Shown here: one piece after another, positions 35,317 to 44,377 of the stretch | How positions within the stretch are numbered: position 1 is the first letter of the stretch | Layout: each line of letters begins with the position of its first letter | Origin: CAZJUP01 sp964549275 | GTDB lineage: Bacteria; Fidelibacterota; Marinisomatia; Marinisomatales; TCS55 | Reading direction: 5' to 3' | DNA length: 64,000 nt | Assembly (NCBI GenBank): GCA_964549275.1 | Contig: CAZJUP010000005.1 | Span: 1-64,000, forward strand | Notes under the pieces: model-generated | Seen by the model: the letters and a program-made list of their open reading frames with translations, nothing else | Database searches by the model: none | What the model was told of the DNA's origin: nothing | Position numbers and translations under genes: made by a program

Positions 35317-35822
35317 GGAGCGTATCTATCCTTTTAGGTCAAAACCCTCTTTTCCTGGGGTTCTCACCCCAATCATACTCGTTCCATAGAAAAGAAATAA
35401 ACATAAATCAGCCTCCTATTAATTTTTGTGTTTTTAATATTCAGCTATGCACTAAAAGAATATACACCACCGTTTCATATTTGCGCAACAGGGCGAATGA
35501 TTTTTTTTAAACGAAATAATTCGTGGGAATCATCCGCCTTTTAAATGCCGATATTGAGAGCACCATGGCTTTAATCGGGTTCATCCCCTCTCTTATTGAC
35601 CCCAGTTTCCTGAGGAAACTCTTCATTCCCCCGAGAAATAGATTAGAAATCATTTAAAAAAGTTGGAGTATCGTTAGTCCATCGGTGTACTTATTCTGCC
35701 TTTCTTTATGCCCAATATCATTATTCTGAAGAAAGTGTGTAACCCCTATCACCCTTGTGCATCAAACTCTGGAGTGCAGGATACACTTGTATACACATAT
35801 TTTTACGGGAAAAAACCCCAGA
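35317..35822. other. 506-bp intergenic region between intI and the selenoprotein gene
   Basis: No gene is visible. The region is divergent (intI leftward, selenoprotein rightward) and must hold both promoters. Structures seen are TGGGGT/ACCCCA (35356-35371, 4-nt loop), GGCGAATGATT/AATCATCCGCC (35490-35500 with 35527-35537, one mismatch) and a perfect AGTTTCC-TGA-GGAAACT hairpin at 35604-35620. Their roles are unknown. No tRNA-Sec or other tRNA could be recognised. Confidence 0.5.
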
Positions 35823-36125
35823 ATGAGCAAAAAGATGAAAATTACTGAACAGGCAAAAGTAGAAATCGAAAAAATTCTTTCTGAAAATGAGGGAAAACTC
35901 CTCCGCGTTTATATGGCAGGTTTTGGCTGAGGCGGACCCAATTTGGGTATGGCTCTGGATGAGGCCGAAAAAGACGATAAACAACTAAAAATAGACGGAA
36001 TTGACATATTACTCAGCGAACGGGACCGCCAGTATGTGGGCGAGTTCCAGATTGATTATATTAATGACTTTCGAGGAAAAGGATTGGTGATTCATTCCGC
36101 AGGAGCCTGCTGAGGAAAACTGTAG
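35823..36125 (+). CDS. HesB/IscA-like selenoprotein with two in-frame UGA codons
   Basis: From ATG 35823 the frame reads 100 codons to TAG at 36123-36125, with UGA at 35928-35930 (residue 36) and 36111-36113 (residue 97). The protein reads '..KITEQAKVEIEKILSENEG' and '..LLRVYMAGFGUGGPNLGM', then '..DILLSERDRQYVGEFQIDYI' and '..LVIHSAGACUGKL'. This is the HesB/IscA A-type Fe-S carrier fold; the UGAs fall at the positions of the family's conserved metal-binding cysteines, as in the known HesB-like selenoprotein family (TIGR01911). selA and selB are in the window. A SECIS-like hairpin follows the first UGA. The second UGA could also end the protein after Cys96; read-through adds only three residues. 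Translation could start at ATG 35835 instead. Standard callers break this gene. Confidence 0.85.
35951..35966 (+). promoter_or_regulatory. Candidate bacterial SECIS hairpin for the first UGA
   Basis: GGCTC and GAGGCC pair (one bulged G) around a five-base loop TGGAT at 35956-35960. The loop has G in its second position and starts 26 nt after the UGA. Bacterial SECIS elements lie within the coding region with a small G-containing loop about 16-37 nt after the codon, and SelB binds them. A second, competing stem ACCCA/TGGGT lies at 35936-35948. The fold has not been computed. Confidence 0.45.
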
Positions 36126-36165
36126 GTATTTCTGCGAATGATTTTATTGGGGAAGCTATAATTTT

Positions 36166-37278
36166 TCAGTTACTTTTTTTGGTCACATTTTTAATCCACT
36201 GAGGACTGACGGCAAAAGAGATATAATGGCTGGTCCCCAGTCCGGAACGTTCCGGTTCCCCCTGAAAAGCATAATCCAGAGATACATTCCTCCAACTTAA
36301 GCCCAATCCTCCGGCAAGCGTGCTGCCCCCCCCTCTCCCGATTCTCAGGGCAACTTTATAATCATAAACAAGATTGACGCCAACCCGAAGCGTTGACCCC
36401 ATGGCACCCCAATGAAAATCCTCATCGGAAACTCGGCCGGCAAGGTCCACTTCCAAAGAAGCCATTCCCGTCAGGTGTAGGGGAATATTTTTCAGTTTGA
36501 TTTTATGGGCAATACCCGTGGTCAATTTCGGCTTTTGCCGCTCCAGCGTACCGTTATCCCAAACCAGCCAGGATGTGGTTATATCCGTAACCGTGATTCC
36601 CCATCGCCCATTTTCCCAGGGTTCCGTTAAAATTCCTCCATCGAGACCAATCCCCAACCCGCTATGCTCGGCCAGGGAGTGGTGTAATCCCTTAATACCC
36701 AATCCTACGGACCAATTTCCTTTTGTCCAGGCTGTACTGAAATGCACTCCAGTCTGTTTCTGATTAAAATAAGTGAGTTTTTCTTCATCCAGCCGTTCAC
36801 CTTCATCCACAATGCCGTTACCCTCGCCCAAATCTCCTGTCCCGGGGACTCCATCCAATCCAAAATCCAGCAGTAATGTCCGGGTATCCGGAATGTCTTG
36901 TATCCCCTCGTGGATAAGGATTACATTAATTTTTCGATTCCCCAGTAAAAACGGACTCGCCACTACATCATGGTTTATCATCCCCGCCAAACGGCTCTGA
37001 TGGGCATAGGTAATGGAATGGGCTCCAATCGTATTCACGGTGCCGGGATTAAATAAAGGAGACAGGGACGATCCGGTTAATGTGGGCTGCATACCTCCCA
37101 AGGACAAAGAGCGGGCCTCCCCTGTATTTTGAAAAACCTGCCATCCGTATCGCACCCAATAGGTTTCTGATGTCCCAAAAGAAAACAGGAGAAAAAAAAT
37201 CATAATGAGTCCCAATGGGGAAAATAAGTTCTTATAACTAAAGGATATACAACGGGATTTCAAGAGCCTACAACCCAT
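36166..37278 (-). CDS. PorV/UPF0164-like outer-membrane beta-barrel protein
   Basis: The protein has an N-terminal hydrophobic segment ('LGLIMIFFLLFSFGTS'). A mature part follows that begins 'YGWQVFQNTGEARSLSLGGMQPTL' and continues 'LSPLFNPGTVNTIGAHSITYAHQSRL'. This opening ('aR..alGg......s....NPA.l') is typical of the PorV/PorQ/UPF0164 family of FCB outer-membrane barrels, some of which serve type IX secretion. About 14 amphipathic strands can be followed to the end. I chose the start MGCRLL, which overlaps mutS by 11 bp; a start six codons earlier is also open. A link to the T9SS-tailed giant protein is possible but not shown. Confidence 0.65.
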   Translation of the reverse strand: MGCRLLKSRCISFSYKNLFSPLGLIMIFFLLFSFGTSETYWVRYGWQVFQNTGEARSLSLGGMQPTLTGSSLSPLFNPGTVNTIGAHSITYAHQSRLAGMINHDVVASPFLLGNRKINVILIHEGIQDIPDTRTLLLDFGLDGVPGTGDLGEGNGIVDEGERLDEEKLTYFNQKQTGVHFSTAWTKGNWSVGLGIKGLHHSLAEHSGLGIGLDGGILTEPWENGRWGITVTDITTSWLVWDNGTLERQKPKLTTGIAHKIKLKNIPLHLTGMASLEVDLAGRVSDEDFHWGAMGSTLRVGVNLVYDYKVALRIGRGGGSTLAGGLGLSWRNVSLDYAFQGEPERSGLGTSHYISFAVSPQWIKNVTKKSN

Positions 37279-39862
37279 GTTTTTTCTTGAGTTCATCCAG
37301 CTTCTGTATCGCGCTGAGGGGAGTCATATTTTCCACGTCAATTTCCGATAAATCTTGTTTGAGTTCCGATTCCTGTTGTTCAAAAAAAGACATTTGATTT
37401 TTCGGTGGAATTTCCAGCGATCCATCTCTTTCCGTGGGATGGTTTTTGATATGGTAGTTTAATATTTCCTTTGCCCGGTTAATAACCCGTCCGGGGAGTC
37501 CTGCCATTTGCGCCACATGTATGCCATAACTCTTATCACCTGGGCCCGGCATAATTTTTCTTAAAAAAATGATTTTATCCCCAAATTCCTTAACAGCAAT
37601 ATGATGGTTTTCTAACCGCTCCAAAGACTTTTCAAGATCCGTAAGTTCATGATAATGGGTGGCAAAAAGCGTACGGGCTGCCACAGCATCCGTATGATGC
37701 AAATGTTCTGTAATGGCCCATGCCAGAGACAGTCCATCGTAGGTGGCCGTCCCCCGACCGATTTCATCCAAAAGGATAAGGCTTTTATTGGTGGCATTAT
37801 TGAGAATATTGGCTGCTTCATTCATTTCAACAAGAAAGGTACTCTCGCCGCCGGCAAGGTTATCACTGGCACCTACACGTGTGAATAATTTATCCACAAT
37901 ACCCATACGGGCGGATTCTGCCGGTACAAAGGACCCGATTTGGGCCATAAATACTATGAGTCCCACCTGACGTAAATAGGTGGATTTTCCAGCCATATTC
38001 GGTCCGGTAATCAAATGGATTTGATTTTTCAGGGCATCCAAATCCAGATCATTGGGGATGAAAGACTCTGTAGCCGGTAAAAGCTGCTCCACTACAGGAT
38101 GGCGTCCACCTTTTATTTCTAAAATGGCCTCTTCTTCTAACTGGGGCTGTACATATTTGTTTTTAATGGCCGTTTCTGCAAACGTGCCGAGTACATCCAG
38201 GCGATTCAATAAATGGGCATTGTCTTGAATAGGGGCTGCTGCAGTGAGAATTTCCCTGCAAAGATCATGAAACAATTGAGATTCGATGCTGAAGATTTTT
38301 TCTTCTGCCGTAAGAATTTTTTCTTCGTATTCCTTTAGCTCTGCAGTGATATATCTTTCTGCATTAACCAGGGTTTGCTTTCGGATATACTCCTCCGGTA
38401 CTTTATCCGCATGGACTTTTGTTACTTCCAGATAATATCCAAATACTTTATTATATCCCACTTTTAAAGACGGGATTTCTGTCCGTTCCCGTTCCGTTGT
38501 CTGGAGCTGTACGATCCATTCTTTACCCCCGGATGACAGAGCTCTCAGTTCATCCAATTCCTTATGGATCCCGGGTTGAATCACATTACCCTGTTTGAGT
38601 TGGACCGGTGCCTCATCCTGTAGAATATTTCCAATAGACTTACAGATTTGACCCGTGGGATTAAATTGGTTTGCCAGAGTCTTTAATTTTGGGTTTCCGG
38701 TTTCATCCAGTAGGGATTTCACCTCAGGAATAAGGTCCAGACTAAACCTCAATCCGTTGATATCTTTTGGCGTGGCTTTTGCTTTATTGATTTTCCCCAA
38801 TATTCGCTCAATATCCGATAGAGATTTCAACGTTTCCCTAATTTGGGATAATGACCGTTTGTGCTTAACAAATCCCTCAACAGTCCCAAACCTTGCATTT
38901 AATTTATTTTTATCCGTCAGGGGACGATTCAGCCAATATTTTAATAGTCTTCCCCCTCCGGCCGTTACAGTTTCATCCAAAATATTTAAAAGTGTCCCAT
39001 GGGTACCTTGAGTCGCAAGTGAGCGAAATATTTCCAGGTTTTTTACGGTAAAACCATCCAGTCCCATCTTGCCGTCATCGGTAACAGGTTTTAAAGTCGT
39101 AATATGGTCCACCTTAGAATTAAGAGCTTGAGTAATATGATGAAAAATGACCCCGGCAGCGGTGATCCCCAAAGGAAGATGCTCACATCCGAAACCCTTT
39201 AAGGATTTTATCTGGAATTGTTTGGTTAAATTTCGATACGCCTGTTCGTAGTTAAACAACCAGTCTTCTACTTTTGACATAAAGGGTTTCAACTCCCGGT
39301 ACCAGAGAGCTGTGGAATACACCACCGATTCCCCCACGATGATTTCCCGGGGAGAAAATTTTCGCAAGGACTCTAAAAGCCGGGTATCCGAACATTCTCC
39401 CACATAAAATTCTCCCGTTGACTGATCCAGTACGGAAAACCCTGCTCTGTCTTTTCGAAACGTAATTGCAGCTAAATAATGGTTATTTTTTTGTTCCAAA
39501 GCCTGGTCCGCCGTCAGCGTCCCCGGCGTCACCACTTCTATCACTTCCCTTTTAACAATTCCCTTGGCCAATTTGGGGTCTTCTACTTGTTCACAAATGG
39601 CGACTTTGTGGCCGGCGTTGACCAATTTATGCAGATAATTATCTAATGCATGGTACGGGAATCCCGCCAGTGGTACATCCGCCGCAGCCCCATTGGATCG
39701 TTTGGTTAACACAATACCGAGGATTTTTGAGGCCAACTTTGCATCTTCATTAAAAGTTTCGTAAAAATCTCCCATGCGGAATAAAACAAGGGTATCTGGG
39801 TATTGGGTCTTCACCTCCATATATTGCCGCATGAGAGGGGTCCCTTTCAAATCTTTACCCAT
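37268..39862 (-). CDS. mutS: DNA mismatch repair protein MutS
   Basis: The 864-residue protein has the mismatch-binding Phe-x-Glu motif 'RMGDFYETFNEDA'. Walker A is 'GPNMAGKSTYLRQ', Walker B is 'LILLDEIGRGTATYDGLSLA', with 'FATHYHEL' and a helix-hairpin end ('LSAIQKLDELKKKHG'). All domains are present. It recognises mismatches and recruits MutL (not in the window). It shares a base with the selB stop region, so mutS and selB are translationally linked. Confidence 0.96.
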   Translation of the reverse strand: MGKDLKGTPLMRQYMEVKTQYPDTLVLFRMGDFYETFNEDAKLASKILGIVLTKRSNGAAADVPLAGFPYHALDNYLHKLVNAGHKVAICEQVEDPKLAKGIVKREVIEVVTPGTLTADQALEQKNNHYLAAITFRKDRAGFSVLDQSTGEFYVGECSDTRLLESLRKFSPREIIVGESVVYSTALWYRELKPFMSKVEDWLFNYEQAYRNLTKQFQIKSLKGFGCEHLPLGITAAGVIFHHITQALNSKVDHITTLKPVTDDGKMGLDGFTVKNLEIFRSLATQGTHGTLLNILDETVTAGGGRLLKYWLNRPLTDKNKLNARFGTVEGFVKHKRSLSQIRETLKSLSDIERILGKINKAKATPKDINGLRFSLDLIPEVKSLLDETGNPKLKTLANQFNPTGQICKSIGNILQDEAPVQLKQGNVIQPGIHKELDELRALSSGGKEWIVQLQTTERERTEIPSLKVGYNKVFGYYLEVTKVHADKVPEEYIRKQTLVNAERYITAELKEYEEKILTAEEKIFSIESQLFHDLCREILTAAAPIQDNAHLLNRLDVLGTFAETAIKNKYVQPQLEEEAILEIKGGRHPVVEQLLPATESFIPNDLDLDALKNQIHLITGPNMAGKSTYLRQVGLIVFMAQIGSFVPAESARMGIVDKLFTRVGASDNLAGGESTFLVEMNEAANILNNATNKSLILLDEIGRGTATYDGLSLAWAITEHLHHTDAVAARTLFATHYHELTDLEKSLERLENHHIAVKEFGDKIIFLRKIMPGPGDKSYGIHVAQMAGLPGRVINRAKEILNYHIKNHPTERDGSLEIPPKNQMSFFEQQESELKQDLSEIDVENMTPLSAIQKLDELKKKHGL

Positions 39863-41727
39863 TAAAGATTTTCCCCTTTTGTCCGAAGATTCCCTTCTCG
39901 AGTAGTCAGATTCTTTTTATCAAAATATTCTAAAAGGGGGATGGCGGTTTTTCGTGTGGTTCCCGTCATACCCTTGAATTCCCCAACCGTCATAGTTTCG
40001 GTCTTTTCAAAATATTTACTGAGGAGATTAGTAAGTTTTTTCAAGGAATCTATATGAACCCACCAGCCTTGTGCTGCTTCAATAGCTTCTCTCCTATTTT
40101 TTAAAATATGCAGCAATTCTAATGCCTTTTTCGAGGAGCATGCAGTCCCGGTAGCTATTTCTTCTGTAGAAGACAATCCCATACCATATTCTATTAAATA
40201 ATGTTTTATCCGATCCGAAGCTTCCGCATCTTCTCCCGATAAAACAACCCGGTGTGAAGTCAAAGCATATTCCCCGTTAGTTTTTATGACTATATCATTT
40301 TTGATTAAATCATCAAGAACAACCTGAAGCCAGACTTCACTAAATTGAGATTCAGCCAGCAGCCGGTCGAAAGGAATAGATTCTATATAAGGGTTTTTTT
40401 TATGAAAATCTTTGAAAAATGTCTGAATCCATTCCATGGTACCTTTTAATGCTACAGGGGAAAAAACAATGGACTTTTCATTTCGCAGCTTGGATGAATT
40501 GAGCGCGTGGTGAATCCATTCTGTAGAACAATGAAACACTTTAGACCATTCGAATACAGATTTTGGTTCTGAGGCATATTCAAGTACATATTGATTGAAC
40601 CGCTCTGTGGGTTCTGTGGTTAAATCAGCGGCCCATTTAAGAAGAGCCTTTCCCTGCTGTTGCGGATTCACCCCTAATACGGTGCAGCCACCAAGGGTTT
40701 CCATGGGAGAATAGCTCCGAATGATAAATCGGTCGTCCATTGCAGCGGAAACAGGAGATTCCAAATCAAATATGACTGGACAAGACCGGCCGGCTTTCAG
40801 GGGTTTTTTCGACGGTATAATGACGGTTGCAAGCTCTTCAGCTGTTCCAATATGTAGATGAACTCTTTGTTTATTTTTCAGAACCCATTTTGTATCCGGT
40901 ATGAGGGATACATTTGCGATAATCCTTTTTGTGGGCGTTAACCATCCTTTTGTCGCCAGTTCTGTTCCCCTACGGATGTGAGTTTTGTCAATCCCCGAAA
41001 GATTCAGAGCTGCACGGTCTCCTAATTTAACTTTGGAAGTTTTTGTGCCATGAGTTTGTAATCCGCGAATTTTCCCCTTCACCATCGTTGGAACCAATTC
41101 CACTTCTTCTCCAGGTGATATTTCACCTGAAGAGACGGTTCCTGTGACCACAGTGCCAAATCCTGTTTTAGAAAAGACACGATCAACAGCTAATCTGAAA
41201 AACCCCCTGTCTGCTATAGCAGAGACTCTGTTCGCTTCATGAATAATTGCTTGTTTTATTTCCTCAATCCCCAGTCCGGATTCTGCAGAGGTTTTGATAA
41301 TAGGTGCATCAGCCAAAAATGAATCCTTGACCAGTTCACGAATATCCAACTCAATCAAATCAAGCCAATCCGTATCAGTAACCAAATCTGTTTTGGTCAT
41401 GGCAATGAGTCCGTGGTGTATCCCCAGCAAATTCAATATATGTAAATGTTCGCGAGTTTGAGGCATGATACCATCATCTGCAGCAACCACAAGAAGAGCA
41501 ATATGAATTGTTGATACTCCGGCCACCATATTTCGAATAAATTTTTCATGTCCAGGAACATCAATTATGGTCACATTTTCATTCAGGAAAGCGAACCCGA
41601 GGTCGATGGTCATTCCACGGGCTTTTTCTTCGGCCAGGCGATCCGTATTCATACCAGTGAGGGCCTTGACCAAGGCCGTTTTTCCATGGTCAATATGACC
41701 GGCAGTGCCCATAACAATCTGCCCCAT
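39862..41727 (-). CDS. selB: Selenocysteine-specific elongation factor
   Basis: The 621-residue protein has the GTPase motifs 'GTAGHIDHGKTALVKALTG', 'DVPGHEKFIRNM' and 'AMTKTDLV'. EF-Tu-like domains 2 and 3 follow, then a C-terminal region of winged helices ('TMTVGEFKGMTGTTRKTAIPLLEYFDKKNLTTREG'). SelB brings Sec-tRNA to UGA codons marked by a SECIS hairpin. The start motif 'MGTAGHIDHGKT' distinguishes it from EF-Tu. It lies 3 bp after selA, forming the usual selAB pair, with mutS next. Confidence 0.95.
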   Translation of the reverse strand: MGQIVMGTAGHIDHGKTALVKALTGMNTDRLAEEKARGMTIDLGFAFLNENVTIIDVPGHEKFIRNMVAGVSTIHIALLVVAADDGIMPQTREHLHILNLLGIHHGLIAMTKTDLVTDTDWLDLIELDIRELVKDSFLADAPIIKTSAESGLGIEEIKQAIIHEANRVSAIADRGFFRLAVDRVFSKTGFGTVVTGTVSSGEISPGEEVELVPTMVKGKIRGLQTHGTKTSKVKLGDRAALNLSGIDKTHIRRGTELATKGWLTPTKRIIANVSLIPDTKWVLKNKQRVHLHIGTAEELATVIIPSKKPLKAGRSCPVIFDLESPVSAAMDDRFIIRSYSPMETLGGCTVLGVNPQQQGKALLKWAADLTTEPTERFNQYVLEYASEPKSVFEWSKVFHCSTEWIHHALNSSKLRNEKSIVFSPVALKGTMEWIQTFFKDFHKKNPYIESIPFDRLLAESQFSEVWLQVVLDDLIKNDIVIKTNGEYALTSHRVVLSGEDAEASDRIKHYLIEYGMGLSSTEEIATGTACSSKKALELLHILKNRREAIEAAQGWWVHIDSLKKLTNLLSKYFEKTETMTVGEFKGMTGTTRKTAIPLLEYFDKKNLTTREGNLRTKGENL

Positions 41728-41730
41728 ATT

Positions 41731-43098
41731 TTATCTCGAGGATATCATAGCGGCAATTTGACTTATTTCTTGAGGAATTACCGCTTTTAAATCGATATAG
41801 AAACGTTGACTTTTTGTATAGCCCACAATGGGAATAGACCCTAATCTAAATTGTTTTGCCAAATGACCTGCGGTTATATTCTTTGGTTTAAAACAGAGAG
41901 CGATACTTTCCAGTTTTTCTTCCGGCAAGGAGCCGCTGCCTGCCGTAACCCAGGTGTCTACGATTGAAATTCCTAACTCTTTTATAATTTTGTTAGGCAT
42001 TGAATCAACCACTTTTTCTGCTCTTCGCCTGAGTGTAGCCCGGGAGGTTGTTAACAATCTTAAAGATAAATTATCAGGGTTTGGGCCTGTGCTTTCATAG
42101 GTTCGAAAAACTTCTTCCAATAAAGCTATCGTCCATTTATCGCACCGAACTGCTCGATGAATAGGGTTCCCTTTGATCCGGTGAATCCATTTTGATTTTC
42201 CCACAATAATCCCGGATTGAGGACCACCCAACAATTTATCTCCCGAAAATGTGGCTACGTCAACGCCGGTTTTTACTACATCAGAAACACGCAGTTCATT
42301 AGGGAGGCCCTTTTCCTGTAAATCCACCAGAGCACCGCTACCTAAGTCGGCCATCACCGGAATTTTTTTCTTTCGACCTAGAGAAACAAGTTCCTGCAAT
42401 TCAACATCGTGGGTGAATCCTTTTACAACATAATTGCTGGTATGAACCCAAAGAATCAATGCCGTATTTTTTGATAGAGCATTTTTATAATCCTTAAGAT
42501 GGGTGCGATTGGTTGTTCCCACTTCTTTTAATATGCACTGACTTTTTCTTACCACATCCGGAATGCGAAATGAACCGCCAATTTCCACTTGCTGCCCCCT
42601 GGAAACTATTACTTCCTTTCCTTCAGCAAGGGTATTGAGCGCCAGAAGAACTGCAGCGGCATTATTGTTGACAACCAGGCTTGATTCTGCCCCGGAGAGG
42701 GGGGATATCATTCGGGAAAGATGGGATTGGCGGTCTCCCCTTTTTCCTGACTCTAATTCAAATTCAAGATTTACATAGCCAGACAATCGTTGAGACACCC
42801 GTTTGGTTAGTTTCGCATGGTGTGGTGCCCGACCTAAGCCTGTGTGCAATACAATTCCGGTCCCATTAATGACTTTTGAAAGTGATGGTGTATTTAACTG
42901 TTCAATTTCGGAGAGAATTTGATTTTTAATTTGAGAACGCTTCAGGGTTAAAAGAGCCTTATTTGCCTGTTGCCTGTACCGAGATAATTCTGCTTTTATT
43001 AGCGAGGTGACTATATGGATATGAGCCGAGTTTAATAAATCTACGGATTGTATTATTTCGGAAACCGAGGGCAATTCTTTATGTTGTTTTATAGCCAT
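41731..43098 (-). CDS. selA: L-seryl-tRNA(Sec) selenium transferase
   Basis: The 455-residue PLP enzyme has the lysine motif 'ATFSGDKLLGGPQSGIIVG', the 'NNNAAAVLLALN' segment, 'GTGIVLHTGLGRAP' and 'LGSGALVDL'. It converts Ser-tRNA(Sec) to Sec-tRNA(Sec) using selenophosphate. It is of normal length. Together with selB it shows that this organism decodes UGA as selenocysteine; selC and selD must lie elsewhere. Confidence 0.95.
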   Translation of the reverse strand: MAIKQHKELPSVSEIIQSVDLLNSAHIHIVTSLIKAELSRYRQQANKALLTLKRSQIKNQILSEIEQLNTPSLSKVINGTGIVLHTGLGRAPHHAKLTKRVSQRLSGYVNLEFELESGKRGDRQSHLSRMISPLSGAESSLVVNNNAAAVLLALNTLAEGKEVIVSRGQQVEIGGSFRIPDVVRKSQCILKEVGTTNRTHLKDYKNALSKNTALILWVHTSNYVVKGFTHDVELQELVSLGRKKKIPVMADLGSGALVDLQEKGLPNELRVSDVVKTGVDVATFSGDKLLGGPQSGIIVGKSKWIHRIKGNPIHRAVRCDKWTIALLEEVFRTYESTGPNPDNLSLRLLTTSRATLRRRAEKVVDSMPNKIIKELGISIVDTWVTAGSGSLPEEKLESIALCFKPKNITAGHLAKQFRLGSIPIVGYTKSQRFYIDLKAVIPQEISQIAAMISSR

Positions 43099-43162
43099 AT
43101 CAGCAGGGAAAAGTAGGAGATTTAATCGGGTTGATACAAGCTGAAACCGTGGGAATTTTTCC

Positions 43163-44320
43163 TTACGTGGCCCGTTTCATCATGAAACTTGTAAAAAGTG
43201 CGGGAATCAGCAAAATCCCCATTAGCGGAAATACAGTAGCTACACCATATTGTTCAGCAATGAGTCCTCCAAACCCGGCTGCGAATGATCCGATGCCAAA
43301 ACTCAGGAAAAAATTAATGCCGTATCCCAATCCCCGGCTATGACTATGGGTATATTGGGCAATTAAGGTATTGGACACAGGCTGATTTGAAAAATAGGCT
43401 ATGCCCAAAAGGAGGCTGAATAAAAGCAGAAGTAAATCAGAAGAATACCCCATCAGAAACAAGAAAGGAATGTTTGCCGCAATAATCCCAATCAATAAAA
43501 GTGGTCGAGGATATTTCTCGCCCAATCGTCCCCCGAGGAGCTGGCCACCAATCCCGGCTAAAAATACAAGAGTAGGAAAAATCCCCGCTTTCATAGTTTC
43601 AGAAATAAAAGGTAGCAGTTTTTGAGTGTTTTCTGCAAAGTGAGTCGGCATAAAAGTAGTGAAGCCGTAATACGCGAACCCCATGAGTATATTGGTCATA
43701 TAAAAAAAGATTAATGCCGGCCTGTTGGTGGTGGCAGTATGGTTTTCAAATCTCTCTTTTCCTGAAGATTTACGATAAGGAATGAGCCACAAGGTGGCTA
43801 AAGCCAAAGCCCCGTTAAATATTCCTAAAAATGCATAGGAAGCACGCCAACTGACTAAAGAAGCAAGAGTGGTCGCCAAAATAGGACCTCCTGCTGAACC
43901 GGTTGAACCAAAAATTCCATGAACAGCCATTCCTCGGGTTATGGATTTAACCCTGTGAGATATGAGGGTAAGTCCTGCCGGGTGATAAATACTGCAGAAA
44001 AACCCCATAATACCTAACCCGATTATCATGGAATAAAATGATGTGGAAAAAGCTACAATCAGGGCACCGAAAGCGGAACCTATTTGGTAAAGGAGTAGTA
44101 GTGTTCTACCGCCGAAATATCGTTCTGCCCACCCTGCAGGGATAGCCCCAGCACCAAACATAAAAGCACTGACCGTAACCACATATCCAAGTATATCCAG
44201 TCCAACGTTGAATTCTGAGCGAATCAGGGGGATTAAACTGGGCAAGGTCAACATGAGGGCATGGACCGACAGATGGCTTCCACCGGTGATGCTCAGGATG
44301 ATTTTTTCGATTTTGCTCAT
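43163..44320 (-). CDS. MFS transporter
   Basis: The start MSKIEKIILSITGG at 44318-44320 is chosen, because the ten codons of the longer frame lie inside the terminator hairpin of the upstream operon. The ~385-residue protein has about twelve membrane helices. It shows the MFS loop motif 'GWAERYFGGRTLLLLYQIG' between helices 2 and 3, and its second copy 'GGRLGEKYPRPLLLIGI'. The substrate is unknown. It stands between selA and rplS with its own likely promoter. Confidence 0.8.
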   Translation of the reverse strand: MSKIEKIILSITGGSHLSVHALMLTLPSLIPLIRSEFNVGLDILGYVVTVSAFMFGAGAIPAGWAERYFGGRTLLLLYQIGSAFGALIVAFSTSFYSMIIGLGIMGFFCSIYHPAGLTLISHRVKSITRGMAVHGIFGSTGSAGGPILATTLASLVSWRASYAFLGIFNGALALATLWLIPYRKSSGKERFENHTATTNRPALIFFYMTNILMGFAYYGFTTFMPTHFAENTQKLLPFISETMKAGIFPTLVFLAGIGGQLLGGRLGEKYPRPLLLIGIIAANIPFLFLMGYSSDLLLLLFSLLLGIAYFSNQPVSNTLIAQYTHSHSRGLGYGINFFLSFGIGSFAAGFGGLIAEQYGVATVFPLMGILLIPALFTSFMMKRAT

Positions 44321-44325
44321 AAACA

Positions 44326-44361
44326 AAAAACCCCCATCATCAACGGACAACAGGGGTTTTT
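44326..44361 (-). terminator. Terminator of the ffh-rplS operon
   Basis: On the minus strand AAAAACCCC, a ~17-nt loop and GGGGGTTTTTTG form a strong stem ending in a T-run, 17 bp after the rplS stop codon. It separates the translation operon from the MFS gene. Confidence 0.8.
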
Positions 44362-44377
44362 AGAATAAGTGTACAAA

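Noticed and set aside
35721..35984. 87-codon leftward frame
   Set aside because: It is antisense to the HesB-like selenoprotein, whose homology is clear on the plus strand.
35823..36125. The HesB-like frame as a pseudogene with two nonsense mutations
   Set aside because: Both stops are UGA, both fall at the family's cysteine positions, the rest of the frame is intact, and selA/selB are present.
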